Assembly (NCBI GenBank): GCA_023230285.1
Contig: JALNXP010000001.1
Coordinates: 1-32,321, forward strand
DNA: 32,321 bases
Direction of reading: 5' to 3'
Origin: Bacteroidales bacterium
Lineage (GTDB): Bacteria; Bacteroidota; Bacteroidia; Bacteroidales; BM520
The notes under the pieces are model-generated. The model ran no database searches. It had not been told where the DNA came from and saw only the letters and a program-made list of their open reading frames with translations. The position numbers were made by a program, and so were the translations under genes. This document shows positions 16,544 through 24,718 of the stretch, in pieces (within the stretch, counting starts at the first letter, position 1; every line of letters begins with the position of its first letter).

Positions 16544-17974
16544 CTATATCTTTAATTTTTTGTCTATTTTTTCGACTTGGCTTTTAAATAATTTGTCGGT
16601 TTCTATTAGGTTGTTTACGGCTTTGCAAGCGTGTAACACGGTTGCATGGTCTTTGTTGCCGCAAGCTTGTCCGATAGTTGCTAAAGAAAGTTTTGTGTAT
16701 TTTTTAGCAAGATACATAACGAGTTGCCTTGATTGTACGATTTCTCTTCGTCTTGAGTTGGAGTTGATGATGTCCGGTGTAAGTCCGAAGTTGTCACAAA
16801 CTACTTTTTGTATGTATTCTATTGTAATTTCACGTGTTGTCACTTTAACATATTTGTCAATCATTTGTTTAGCTAAGGCAAGGGTTATATCTTTTTTATT
16901 TAATGAAGCCTGAGCTATTATAGATATTAAAGCACCTTCCAATTCACGAATGTTTGAATTAATGCTATATGCCATGTAATCAATAACTTCTTCCGGAAAT
17001 TCTATACCGTCATTATATATTCGCTTTTTCAAAATAGCCACTTTGGTTTCATAGTCGGGAACTTGCAGATCGGCAGATAAACCCCATTTGAAACGCGACA
17101 ATAAACGTTGCTCAAAACCGGTGAGGTCTACAGGCGGCTTGTCGGAAGTGATGACAAGCTGTTTTCCGTTTTGATGCAGATGATTGAATATATGGAAGAA
17201 AATGTCTTGTGTCTTCTCTTTACCTGCAATAGTTTGAATATCATCAACTAACAACACATCAATCATTTGATAGAAATGCTGAAAATCGTTTGTACTTCCT
17301 GATTTTACGGAGTCTACAAATTGTTGGACAAATTGTTCGGCTGTAACATAGAGAACTGTTTTTTCAGGGAACTGACTTTTTACTCTTAGACCGATTGCGT
17401 GCATCAGATGAGTTTTTCCTAAGCCTACATTGCTGTAGATAAATAAAGGATTAAAAGCTGTTTTTCCAGGTTGATTAGCAACAGCATAGCCGGCTGAACG
17501 TGCTAAACGATTGCAAGAGCCTTCAATGAAATTTTCAAAAGAATAACTTTCTACTAATTGAGAATTTATTTTTATTTTCTTCAACCCCGGGATTATGAAA
17601 GGGTTGGGCATGTCTTCGCTCTGTCCGCGATTTATATCAATTGGCATATATATAGATGGATTGATGACTTCTTTTTTGTTTGATGGCGGTAAATTGATAG
17701 ACTTTGCCTCCGGTGACCCGCTGTCTACTATTATATTATACTCTAATCGACCTTCACTGCCAAGTTCCCATTTTATGGCTTTCCTTAAAATGTCTATGTA
17801 ATGCTCTTCGAGCCATTCATAATAAAAACTGCTTGGAACTTGTATAGTCAATATGTTGTTTTCTAATTTTATAGGTTTAATCGGTGTGAACCATGTCTCA
17901 TAATTCGCAGCACTTACGTTATCTCTTATAACTGACAGGCAATTGCCCCATACTGTCGAATAGTCTTTCTTCAT
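16544..17974 (-). CDS. dnaA: Chromosomal replication initiator DnaA
   Basis: The protein has 476 residues with all four domains. Domain I (about 1-85) contains WGNCLSVIRDNVSAANYETWF. The AAA+ domain III has FENFIEGSCNRLARSAGYAVA, Walker A SNVGLGKTH (181-189), Walker B VLLVDDIQ (240-247) and GFEQRLLSRFKWGL. Domain IV ends with GNKDHATVLHACK (from residue 439), the DnaA-box-binding helix, with Ala in place of the first Thr of the usual DHTTVL. DnaA melts the origin and loads the helicase. dnaN and recF are not adjacent; the neighbours are a methyltransferase and a 339-base gap without recognisable DnaA boxes, so this is probably not the origin. Confidence 0.97.
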   Translation of the reverse strand: MKKDYSTVWGNCLSVIRDNVSAANYETWFTPIKPIKLENNILTIQVPSSFYYEWLEEHYIDILRKAIKWELGSEGRLEYNIIVDSGSPEAKSINLPPSNKKEVINPSIYMPIDINRGQSEDMPNPFIIPGLKKIKINSQLVESYSFENFIEGSCNRLARSAGYAVANQPGKTAFNPLFIYSNVGLGKTHLMHAIGLRVKSQFPEKTVLYVTAEQFVQQFVDSVKSGSTNDFQHFYQMIDVLLVDDIQTIAGKEKTQDIFFHIFNHLHQNGKQLVITSDKPPVDLTGFEQRLLSRFKWGLSADLQVPDYETKVAILKKRIYNDGIEFPEEVIDYMAYSINSNIRELEGALISIIAQASLNKKDITLALAKQMIDKYVKVTTREITIEYIQKVVCDNFGLTPDIINSNSRRREIVQSRQLVMYLAKKYTKLSLATIGQACGNKDHATVLHACKAVNNLIETDKLFKSQVEKIDKKLKI

Positions 17975-18313
17975 AATAAAAACCCTTTTATATCGTTATT
18001 ACTTTAATTTTCAATTAAATAGAAAATGCCAATTTTTGACCGTTTTCACGTTGCAAATATCTTAATAAAAAGTTTAAAAAAAACACTCTTCCGCTATTGC
18101 AAAATAAAAATTATTGTCGTATATAAGAGGGTCGGAATAAAATCTATAAATCAATAGAAACTTACACTTTTAGAAAATATTATTCAAATTCAGTCTTAAT
18201 ATAAACTAAGAAGTCGCTGTTTTTCAGTGTTCTAACCTGTTGATATTTTGTTACTAATTTTTGGCATGACAACTTTGTCCCGCTCTTGTCATTGATAATT
18301 AATAATATGGAAA
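17975..18313. other. 339-base intergenic region upstream of dnaA
   Basis: This is AT-rich non-coding DNA between the end of the IMPACT-family gene and dnaA. On the minus strand, GATATTTG (18054-18061) is a one-mismatch -7 box that would give a dnaA leader of roughly 75 bases. ATGACAA (18266-18272) and TTGTCAT (18286-18292) form a 7-base inverted repeat with a 13-base loop but no following T-run. I find no TTATCCACA-type DnaA box, RNA gene or coding frame. Confidence 0.6.
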
Positions 18314-18928
18314 CTATTTTACTTCTACTATTTTAGTTCCATATATGGTTTCTATTTTTTTTATTGTTAATAAAGTCTTCGACTTTCTGCATTTTATAGT
18401 AGAAATAATGTTATTATCTATATACTCTTGCTGCGTTATTTCCAAATTATCATCTTTTATGATTTTCATGATGTGGTTCATGATTTCATAACTATATTCA
18501 AAAGATATTAAATCAAAGATAGTTTTTTCCACGATTTCATTATTGCCAATAGCTTCTTTAGTTGCTGTTTTATAGGCGTTGATTAATCCGGGGATACCTA
18601 ATTTTGTGCCGCCGAAATATCTTACAACTATTATCAAGGTGTTGGTCAGTTCGTTTGACAATATTTGTCCATATATTGGCTTTGCTGCACTTCCTGACGG
18701 CTCACCGTCATCGTTGGTTCTCCATTTTTCATTTTTTTCCCAGCCTAATCTGTAAGCATAGCAATGATGTCGTGCATCAAAATATTTTTTTTTGATGTCG
18801 GACACATAAGATTTGATATTCTCCTCAGTTTCAACAGGATAAGCGATAGCAATAAATTTACTGCCTTTATCTTTATAATATCCTTCGGATATTTTGCTTA
18901 AGGTTCTGTATGTGTCAATAATATCCAT
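18314..18928 (-). CDS. IMPACT/YigZ family protein
   Basis: The protein has 204 residues. The N-terminal UPF0029/Impact domain shows KGSKFIAIAYPV, DARHHCYAYR (55-60 region) and the signature DDGEPSGSAAKPI (73-85), followed by VVRYFGGTKLGIPGLINAY. The C-terminal 75 residues match the DUF1949 ferredoxin-like domain. Eukaryotic IMPACT inhibits Gcn2; the bacterial function is not established, though nucleic-acid binding has been suggested. It is the last gene of a three-gene unit, 5 bases after the 5'-nucleotidase. Confidence 0.92.
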   Translation of the reverse strand: MDIIDTYRTLSKISEGYYKDKGSKFIAIAYPVETEENIKSYVSDIKKKYFDARHHCYAYRLGWEKNEKWRTNDDGEPSGSAAKPIYGQILSNELTNTLIIVVRYFGGTKLGIPGLINAYKTATKEAIGNNEIVEKTIFDLISFEYSYEIMNHIMKIIKDDNLEITQQEYIDNNIISTIKCRKSKTLLTIKKIETIYGTKIVEVK

Positions 18929-18933
18929 TTGAA

Positions 18934-20664
18934 TTACAAGGAAAACATTTTATATTCTTTTTTCAGTGCTTTTTTGTACCATTTTTCAGGAATTATCTTC
19001 CAATTTTCATTTTTATCGATTTCTACAGGGCTGTTATTTTTTAACCATTGAGCTATATAAAATTTCATATCTTGTTGAGATACGAAAGTAATTCGTTGAA
19101 ACAGTTCTTTTTCGGGTATTCCGGCACCTAATGTAAGATGTCCGCCGCCGCCTGTTCCTCTATATGAGTTTATAGCAACTTTGTAAATCTTTTCATAATC
19201 AAAAGGTTCCCCGTTTGACATCGACTTTATATTTATTCTTTCGCCTTTGTCTTTACTTACATCTACTGTGTAGATGATGCCGGCTGCCGATTCATAATTA
19301 TAAGCCGGAGTATATGTGTCGGGAAATGTTTGTGAAGTGATATTTCCGACAGAGTCTGTTTTGTATCGTAATAAATAGTCATCTTCATCTTTCATTTTGT
19401 TAAACCATTGCCAATATGAGAACTCCAACATGTCTTTTATTTCTTTTCCGCTCATTTCAATGGCATACAACGAATTATCATATTTATATAATTTGAATAA
19501 ATCTTTGCGGTATTGCATGCCTTTGTGGATATTACTGTTCATTGATAAAGGTGCTGCAAATGAAATTTCGGCATCGGTTACTTCTAACTGTACTTTATGT
19601 ATAAGGTTGGTCAACGGGTCGGCTTTAAATATACCTTCAATTGCTGATATGGATTTTGATATTATGCCTATCGGCTCATTGAAAAAATCTTTGATAATTT
19701 TTATTTCATGTTCAAAATTGTGAATAAAAGAGTAGTCGGCAGGTAATGATGCTGTTGTATATATGTGCGTTTTGATGTCGTTACCATAAGGAGTGAAGTT
19801 TACCTCTATGCTGCAAAAGTCGCGTGCTCGTGCTGTTGGTGCAATAATAGTTACTTCTTTTCCCCATTTATTGGTGATTGTGAAGTTGTGTCCTATATGG
19901 TCGTGTCCTGCTATGATTATGTCAAAACCTTCGACTTGTTTGGCTGTCAATAAAGCGGCATTTTCGTTTTTATATGTTGTATCGGTCTGATTATTAAATG
20001 TATAATCTGTTCCTGCATGACATAATCCTATCACTAAATCCGGCTTTTCTTTTTCAAGGATTATAGGCATCCAATATTTTGCGGATTTTATCATATCTTC
20101 GAACTCTAAGTCGTATATTAATTTGTCGGGCAGCCAGTTAGGTATTCCGGGAGTAGTTAGGGCGATTACGGCTATGGTTTTTCCGGCACGTTTATATATT
20201 GTATACGCCGGCAATAATGTCTGTCCTGTTTTTTCATCAATAACGTTGGCTGCCATACATGGAAAATTTAATGCTTTCACAAATTTCTCGAAGACATCTC
20301 TGCCGGCTTCAAAATCGTGGTTGCCGGCACAAGAACCGTCATATTGCATATAATTCATGATTTTTGCTCCTATGTGTACGGCAGAAGTGTCTATGTAATT
20401 ATAGTAATATACAGCAGGGTCGCCTTGTAAATAATCGCCGTTGTCTAATAACAATATTTCTCTGTCCGACTGATGCCGCTGCATCTTTACATAAGTATTT
20501 ATTTGTGACATAGACGGCAGATGGTCTTTGCCCGAAACAAAATCTACAGGAAATAACGCCCCATGTATATCACTTGTAGCTATTATCTCTAATTTTTTGT
20601 TTTGTGCCATCATCATTATCGAACTCATTATAATTATCATTGAAGTTATTATTCTTATTTTCAC
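18934..20664 (-). CDS. Periplasmic 5'-nucleotidase/metallophosphatase (UshA-like)
   Basis: The protein has 576 residues with a signal peptide ending MMMAQ at residue 21. The N-terminal calcineurin-like domain has its dinuclear metal motifs in order: TSDIHG (Asp32, His34), DNGDYLQGD (Asp74), GNHDFE (114-119) and IAGHDHIGH. The C-terminal 5'-nucleotidase domain (about 330-550) contains ADPLTNLIHKVQLE and YRGTGGGGHLTLGAG, the substrate-binding region. Such enzymes release nucleosides or phosphate from nucleotides or cyclic nucleotides in the periplasm. The exact substrate is open. It lies between a transporter of the drug/metabolite superfamily (4-base gap) and the IMPACT gene (5-base gap), in one probable operon. 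Confidence 0.93.
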   Translation of the reverse strand: MKIRIITSMIIIMSSIMMMAQNKKLEIIATSDIHGALFPVDFVSGKDHLPSMSQINTYVKMQRHQSDREILLLDNGDYLQGDPAVYYYNYIDTSAVHIGAKIMNYMQYDGSCAGNHDFEAGRDVFEKFVKALNFPCMAANVIDEKTGQTLLPAYTIYKRAGKTIAVIALTTPGIPNWLPDKLIYDLEFEDMIKSAKYWMPIILEKEKPDLVIGLCHAGTDYTFNNQTDTTYKNENAALLTAKQVEGFDIIIAGHDHIGHNFTITNKWGKEVTIIAPTARARDFCSIEVNFTPYGNDIKTHIYTTASLPADYSFIHNFEHEIKIIKDFFNEPIGIISKSISAIEGIFKADPLTNLIHKVQLEVTDAEISFAAPLSMNSNIHKGMQYRKDLFKLYKYDNSLYAIEMSGKEIKDMLEFSYWQWFNKMKDEDDYLLRYKTDSVGNITSQTFPDTYTPAYNYESAAGIIYTVDVSKDKGERINIKSMSNGEPFDYEKIYKVAINSYRGTGGGGHLTLGAGIPEKELFQRITFVSQQDMKFYIAQWLKNNSPVEIDKNENWKIIPEKWYKKALKKEYKMFSL

Positions 20665-20668
20665 GATT

Positions 20669-21535
20669 TTATATCTTTATTGTCAATAGCAGAATCGCAA
20701 GAATGGCTGTAATGATACCTATAAGATTCGTTTTAGATATTTTTTCCTTGAAAATGAAATAACCTATTAAAACAGAAAGTATTACAACACAAATACTATA
20801 AACAGGTATAAATACCGATACTTGAATTTGCCCTAATCCTATTAATAATGACTTGAAATTAAGGTAATTAAATATTCCGAGTGTTATTCCTGTTATTACG
20901 GATTTTAAGGTGATTTTATATTCTTTATTAATGAACATAAAGATTAATCCGATTACACCGGAAAATAAAAAGCAGGAGCATATAAATTCCGAGTAGTCGT
21001 TATTATTTATAAGGTATGCTTGAGCTAATTTTATTATGGTGTCGTTGATGCCTATAATGAAAAATATGAGTATAGGCAGCCATGTTAGCAGTTTGCTGCG
21101 TTTATCAGTTGTTTTATCAATTTTTTTGTCAGGTAAATTAATTAATACTAATGATATTAAAGCTAATAACAATCCTATTATCATTGGATTGTTCAGAGTA
21201 TCATTAAATAAAAAAATACCGAAAAGGATAGGGATGACTGCTGATATTCTACTGCTGATGGCAGTAATAGAGATGCCGCATTTGGTTGTACAGATGCCGA
21301 AAACAATAAATCCGCATATAAAGAAGAAGCCGTATAATATAGACCAGCCGAACCAATTACTTTGAATAATATAATTAATTGTACTGCCTTCAGAAGAGAA
21401 GATAAAACCAAGAATTGCTGAAGTTAAATAGCTGAAAGTTATAGATTGTAATGTGCTGACATTTTTTTTAGCTGCAATTTTAAATGTCAATAATATTGCA
21501 GTTGAAGTAAGTATTGCGATAATTAAAGAAATCAT
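20669..21535 (-). CDS. DMT/EamA-type transporter, ten predicted membrane helices
   Basis: I start at the ATG at 21533-21535 (288 residues, MISLIIAILTSTAILLTFK). The longer in-frame TTG start at 21553 sits inside a perfect -7 promoter box. The protein is almost wholly hydrophobic with about ten helices in two internal halves, and the second half ends in VLIGYFIFKEKISKTNLIGI, the pattern found near the end of each EamA repeat. EamA members export or import small metabolites; the substrate is not readable. It is the promoter-proximal gene of the unit that continues with the 5'-nucleotidase, so nucleoside or phosphate-compound traffic is a tempting but unproven link. Confidence 0.88.
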   Translation of the reverse strand: MISLIIAILTSTAILLTFKIAAKKNVSTLQSITFSYLTSAILGFIFSSEGSTINYIIQSNWFGWSILYGFFFICGFIVFGICTTKCGISITAISSRISAVIPILFGIFLFNDTLNNPMIIGLLLALISLVLINLPDKKIDKTTDKRSKLLTWLPILIFFIIGINDTIIKLAQAYLINNNDYSEFICSCFLFSGVIGLIFMFINKEYKITLKSVITGITLGIFNYLNFKSLLIGLGQIQVSVFIPVYSICVVILSVLIGYFIFKEKISKTNLIGIITAILAILLLTIKI

Positions 21536-21550
21536 GATAAAAAAATTTTT

Positions 21551-21558
21551 CAAAGGTA
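21551..21558 (-). promoter_or_regulatory. Candidate -7 promoter element for the DMT transporter operon
   Basis: On the minus strand the bases read TACCTTTG, an exact TAnnTTTG, 15 bases before the chosen ATG. It leaves only a very short leader and excludes the TTG at 21553 as a start. A -33 match is not obvious. Confidence 0.45.
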
Positions 21559-21585
21559 ACGTTTTTTTTATAATTTAGCCCCGCC

Positions 21586-22440
21586 ATGTTTTGTATTAAG
21601 AATTTTTTTGATGCTCAAGTCGAAGTGCTTGTGAAACAGTATGATAGGAGGGAAGCGGCGACTATTGCCGAACTTTTGTTTGAACATGTTTTTCATAAGC
21701 CGATACATTTATTGCTACTTAATAAGGATAATTTTGAAGATAAAAACAGCATTTGTGTTGTTGAAAGTGCAATAAATCGCTTGCTTAACAATGAGCCGGT
21801 GCAGTATATACTTGGTGAGGCTTTTTTTTACGATAGAAAGTTTGTTGTTACTTCTGACGTTTTAATTCCGCGAGGCGAGACAGAAGAACTTGTCAAGTTG
21901 CTCTTAGATGATGATTTTTCACGCCGGAATTTGTCCGTAATTGATATATGTACCGGAAGTGGATGTATTCCGGTTACTTTGAAATTGGAACGTGATAATT
22001 TATATGTTTCCGGTTTTGATATTTCTGAAGCTGCCGTGAAGGTGGCTAAAGCTAATGCTGCAAATCTTCACGCAGATGTAAATTTTTATGTTGATGATAT
22101 TTTTGAAATTAAAATTGCAGATAAATATGATGTGATTATATCCAATCCTCCTTATGTGACAGAAAGTGACAAGAAGTTGATGAGAGCAAATGTTGTTGAT
22201 TATGAGCCTTCGCTTGCACTTTTTGTTCACGATGATAATCCGCTGATTTATTATCGGGCTTTGTTGAATGTTTCTTGCAATATGCTTAATGTCGGCGGCA
22301 GAGTATATATGGAAATAAATGAAAATTATGGTGCTGAAGTTGTAAATTTGTTTCAGACTTGCTTTAAGTATGTAAATATTTTTCAAGACATAAATGGGAA
22401 AGACCGTTTTGTGGTTGCAGCAGATATGCTTAATATTTAG
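21586..22440 (+). CDS. prmC: Release factor glutamine methyltransferase PrmC
   Basis: The protein has 284 residues, the usual PrmC length. The helical N-terminal domain includes EPVQYILGEAFFYDRKFVVTSDVLIPRGETEELV, which matches the conserved release-factor-binding region; the family's usual PRPETE is here PRGETE, a Gly substitution. SAM motif I is VIDICTGSGCIPVTL (from about residue 119), and the catalytic NPPY is at 187-190. PrmC methylates the GGQ glutamine of RF1 and RF2. The gene is divergent from the DMT transporter with about 30 bases between them. Its promoter must lie close to the start and may leave almost no leader. Confidence 0.93.
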   Translation: MFCIKNFFDAQVEVLVKQYDRREAATIAELLFEHVFHKPIHLLLLNKDNFEDKNSICVVESAINRLLNNEPVQYILGEAFFYDRKFVVTSDVLIPRGETEELVKLLLDDDFSRRNLSVIDICTGSGCIPVTLKLERDNLYVSGFDISEAAVKVAKANAANLHADVNFYVDDIFEIKIADKYDVIISNPPYVTESDKKLMRANVVDYEPSLALFVHDDNPLIYYRALLNVSCNMLNVGGRVYMEINENYGAEVVNLFQTCFKYVNIFQDINGKDRFVVAADMLNI

Positions 22441-22453
22441 TCGTTAAAAAATT

Positions 22454-22461
22454 TATTTTTG
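22454..22461 (+). promoter_or_regulatory. Candidate -7 promoter element at the head of the fabH leader
   Basis: TATTTTTG is an exact TAnnTTTG just after the prmC stop. No start codon with a useful frame follows for about 300 bases, so the transcript would be a long leader or a small RNA. The -33 half is not clear. Confidence 0.45.
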
Positions 22462-22560
22462 CACTTGTAACTTACATTTTTGGATGTTGAATTCAGGGAT
22501 TTAAACTGTTAAAAAAGTATTTTATCCCAAATTATACCTAAATGTGAAATGCTGATTATT

Positions 22561-22593
22561 GAAATTCGCCCCTAAATAACGAAATTCACCCCT
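22561..22593 (+). repeat. Two 13-base direct repeats, 20-base period
   Basis: GAAATTCGCCCCT (22561-22573) and GAAATTCACCCCT (22581-22593) differ at one base. The 20-base spacing is nearly two helical turns, as for a dimeric regulator site, but they could also act in RNA. Confidence 0.55.
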
Positions 22594-22618
22594 TTTTTAC
22601 TTGTTTTTTTGTTTCTTT

Positions 22619-22640
22619 AAGGGTTTGGCAGCCCTTTTTT
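22619..22640 (+). terminator. Intrinsic terminator-like hairpin upstream of fabH
   Basis: AAGGGTT (22619-22625) pairs with AGCCCTT (22630-22636), seven pairs with one G-T, around a TGGC tetraloop, followed directly by TTTT. It could end prmC or a small RNA, or act as an attenuator for fabH. Confidence 0.6.
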
Positions 22641-22770
22641 CATTACTTATGAAAAAAAAGCAGTCTCTTTGCAGCGTGTTTTTGTGCAACGAAATTGCGG
22701 CAAAATTTTAGTTGCAAATAATGTTGTCTAAAAACATTTTTAAATAAATTGTGAATTAACTAAAGAAAAT

Positions 22771-23730
22771 ATGAAGATTATTGGCACAGGTAAAGCATTA
22801 CCGGCATTAAGAGTTTCCAATGATATGTTGGCTGAATTTTTAGACACAAGTGATGAATGGATAAGGACACGCACCGGTATAAAAGAGAGAAGGTTGCTTT
22901 CGGATGAAGACCTTTTTGATTTATCGCGTATAGCAGCGAATGAGGCTTTGATTGATGCCGGCATTAGTGCAAGTGACATAGATTATATGATTTGTTCTAA
23001 TGTGGCTAATAATTATGTAACGCCTTCTCTTAGCTGTATTTTGCAGGGCTTGATTCATGCTGAATGTCCGTGTATAGATATTAATGGAGCTTGCTCCGGT
23101 TTTATATATGCACTTGACATTGCAGAATCTTTTTTGAAAACTAAAGATGATATTAATAATATTTTGATTGTTTGTGCCGAAGAGCCGTCTCGTTTTACTA
23201 ATTGGAATGAGCGAGACACGAGCGTACTTTTTGGTGATGGTGCCGGTGCGGTAGTGCTTACAAAAGGAGATGACCTGCTGGCAATGCAACTTTCATCTCA
23301 AAGTAAAGTAGAGCCTCTTTATTATCAAAGAAATTTAGAGAAGACACCTTATAATAAAAAACCTGAAGGCAATGCACCTTTGGTGATGCACGGTAAAGAT
23401 GTGTATAAACTTGCTGTTTCATCATCTGTATTAGATATTAACAGTATATTTAAAAGTGCAAATATTTCGGCTGACGATGTAGATTATTTTTTGTTGCACC
23501 AAGCGAATATCAGGATTATAGATGCAATTCGTCAGCAGTTGGAGCAGCCGGAGGTAAAGTTTCCTCACAATATAGAGAATTATGGAAACACTTCGTCTGC
23601 AAGCATTCCTATTTTGTTGGACGAACTTCATAAGTCGGGTAAGATAGAAGAAGGTGATGTTTTGCTGCTTAGCGCTTTTGGTGCCGGTTTTACTACAGGA
23701 GCCTGTGCTTTAAGATGGTCGTTGAGCTGA
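22771..23730 (+). CDS. fabH: Beta-ketoacyl-ACP synthase III (FabH)
   Basis: The protein has 319 residues. The catalytic triad is complete: Cys108 in INGACSGFIYALD, His243 in LLHQANIR and Asn273 in ENYGNTSSASIP. The N-terminal TSDEWIRTRTGIKERR and FGDGAGAVVL are family hallmarks. It condenses acetyl-CoA or another short acyl-CoA with malonyl-ACP to start fatty acid synthesis. It heads the fabH-fabK-fabF-fabZ run, 31 bases before fabK. The flavour (ACSGFIYALD, ENYGNTSSASI) is close to clostridial FabH as I remember those sequences. A role in a special starter unit cannot be excluded. Confidence 0.95.
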   Translation: MKIIGTGKALPALRVSNDMLAEFLDTSDEWIRTRTGIKERRLLSDEDLFDLSRIAANEALIDAGISASDIDYMICSNVANNYVTPSLSCILQGLIHAECPCIDINGACSGFIYALDIAESFLKTKDDINNILIVCAEEPSRFTNWNERDTSVLFGDGAGAVVLTKGDDLLAMQLSSQSKVEPLYYQRNLEKTPYNKKPEGNAPLVMHGKDVYKLAVSSSVLDINSIFKSANISADDVDYFLLHQANIRIIDAIRQQLEQPEVKFPHNIENYGNTSSASIPILLDELHKSGKIEEGDVLLLSAFGAGFTTGACALRWSLS

Positions 23731-23761
23731 TTTTTGTTTAATAGTAAATTAATTTTGAATT

Positions 23762-24706
23762 ATGAATAGAATTTGTGAATTGTTAGGTATTAAATATCCC
23801 ATTTTTCAGGGAGGAATGGCATGGGTATCGGAGGCTAATCTTGCCGCAGCTGTTTCAAATGCGGGTGGACTTGGTATCATTTCTGCCATGAATGCGAATG
23901 CAGATATAGTGAGAGCTGAAATCAGAAAGTGTAAGACAAAAACAGATAAAATATTTGCAGTTAATATAATGTTGGCAAGTCCTTTTGCTGATGATGTAGC
24001 TCAAGTTGTTGTGGAAGAAGGTGTCCGTGTTGTTACTACGGGTGCCGGCATGCCTTCTAAATACATGGAAGCATGGCTTGACGCAGGCATAAAAGTCATA
24101 CCTGTTGTAGCTTCTGTCGCTTTTGCGGTGAGGATGGAAAAACTTGGAGCTTGTGCTGTTGTTGCTGAAGGCGGTGAATCCGGTGGACATATTGGCGAAA
24201 TGAATACAATGGCGTTAGTGCCTCAGGTTTGTGATGCTGTTAACGTACCTGTTATAGCTGCAGGTGGTATTGCTGACGGTCGCGGCTTTGCGGCGGCTCT
24301 TATGCTTGGTGCAGAAGGCATACAGTGCGGAACACGCTTCCTCGTAGCTGAAGAATGTGTGATACACGATAATTATAAAAATAAAATTATAGCAGCCCAC
24401 GATGTCGATACTATTGTGACAGGTAAAAAATTGGGACACCCTGTGAGAGCTTTGAAAAATCCGTTTACTCGTCAATTTGCAGCATTAGAAAAAGATGCTA
24501 CTGTAACAGAACAACAAATCAATGAATATGGAACAGGGGCATTGAGAAAAGCCGCAGTCGAAGGCGACATAAACGGCGGCTGCTTTATGGCAGGGCAATC
24601 TGCAGGATTGGTTAACAAAATACAATCAGCTCAAGAGATAATCGATGATTTGATGAACAGTTGCGCTGCACGTATTCGTGAAGTCAGCACATCAAATATT
24701 ATATAA
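23762..24706 (+). CDS. fabK: FMN-dependent enoyl-ACP reductase II (FabK)
   Basis: The protein has 314 residues. It opens with ELLGIKYPIFQGGMAWVSEA, the TIM-barrel entry of the FabK/nitronate monooxygenase family. The active-site His143 lies in GGESGGHIGEMN and the FMN phosphate loop in AAGGIADGRG and LGAEGIQCGTRF. The conserved ALRKAAVEGDINGGCFMAGQ near the C-terminus separates FabK from ordinary nitronate monooxygenases. FabK reduces enoyl-ACP with NAD(P)H as the last step of each elongation cycle and is insensitive to triclosan. Its position between fabH and fabF confirms the role. Start and spacing (12 bases to fabF) suggest one transcript. Confidence 0.93.
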   Translation: MNRICELLGIKYPIFQGGMAWVSEANLAAAVSNAGGLGIISAMNANADIVRAEIRKCKTKTDKIFAVNIMLASPFADDVAQVVVEEGVRVVTTGAGMPSKYMEAWLDAGIKVIPVVASVAFAVRMEKLGACAVVAEGGESGGHIGEMNTMALVPQVCDAVNVPVIAAGGIADGRGFAAALMLGAEGIQCGTRFLVAEECVIHDNYKNKIIAAHDVDTIVTGKKLGHPVRALKNPFTRQFAALEKDATVTEQQINEYGTGALRKAAVEGDINGGCFMAGQSAGLVNKIQSAQEIIDDLMNSCAARIREVSTSNII

Positions 24707-24718
24707 TATATATAAGGT

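Larger units (their letters stand above)
22441..22770 (+). other. 330-base leader region of the fab cluster
   Basis: This is a non-coding gap between prmC and fabH. It holds, in order: a -7 box (22454-22461), an inverted pair GGGAT/ATCCC, two near-identical 13-base direct repeats (GAAATTCGCCCCT at 22561-22573 and GAAATTCACCCCT at 22581-22593), a strong terminator-like hairpin (22619-22640), and a second imperfect hairpin (TGCAAC at 22685-22690 with GTTGCA at 22711-22716, nested AAATT/AATTT). The rpmF gene often found before fabH is absent. Confidence 0.55.

Noticed and set aside
18266..18292. Terminator for the IMPACT-family gene
   Set aside because: The 7-base stem has a 13-base loop and no T-run in the minus-strand direction.
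17975..18313. Origin of replication next to dnaA
   Set aside because: No DnaA-box cluster or typical AT-rich repeats with boxes, and dnaN/recF are absent. TTATCCACT-like strings occur elsewhere in genes, so single near matches mean little.
22561..22593. CRISPR remnant
   Set aside because: Only two short 13-base repeats with a 7-base gap and no cas genes.
22441..22770. Hidden rpmF or acpP gene before fabH
   Set aside because: All frames in the gap are broken by stops; nothing resembling L32 or ACP is present.
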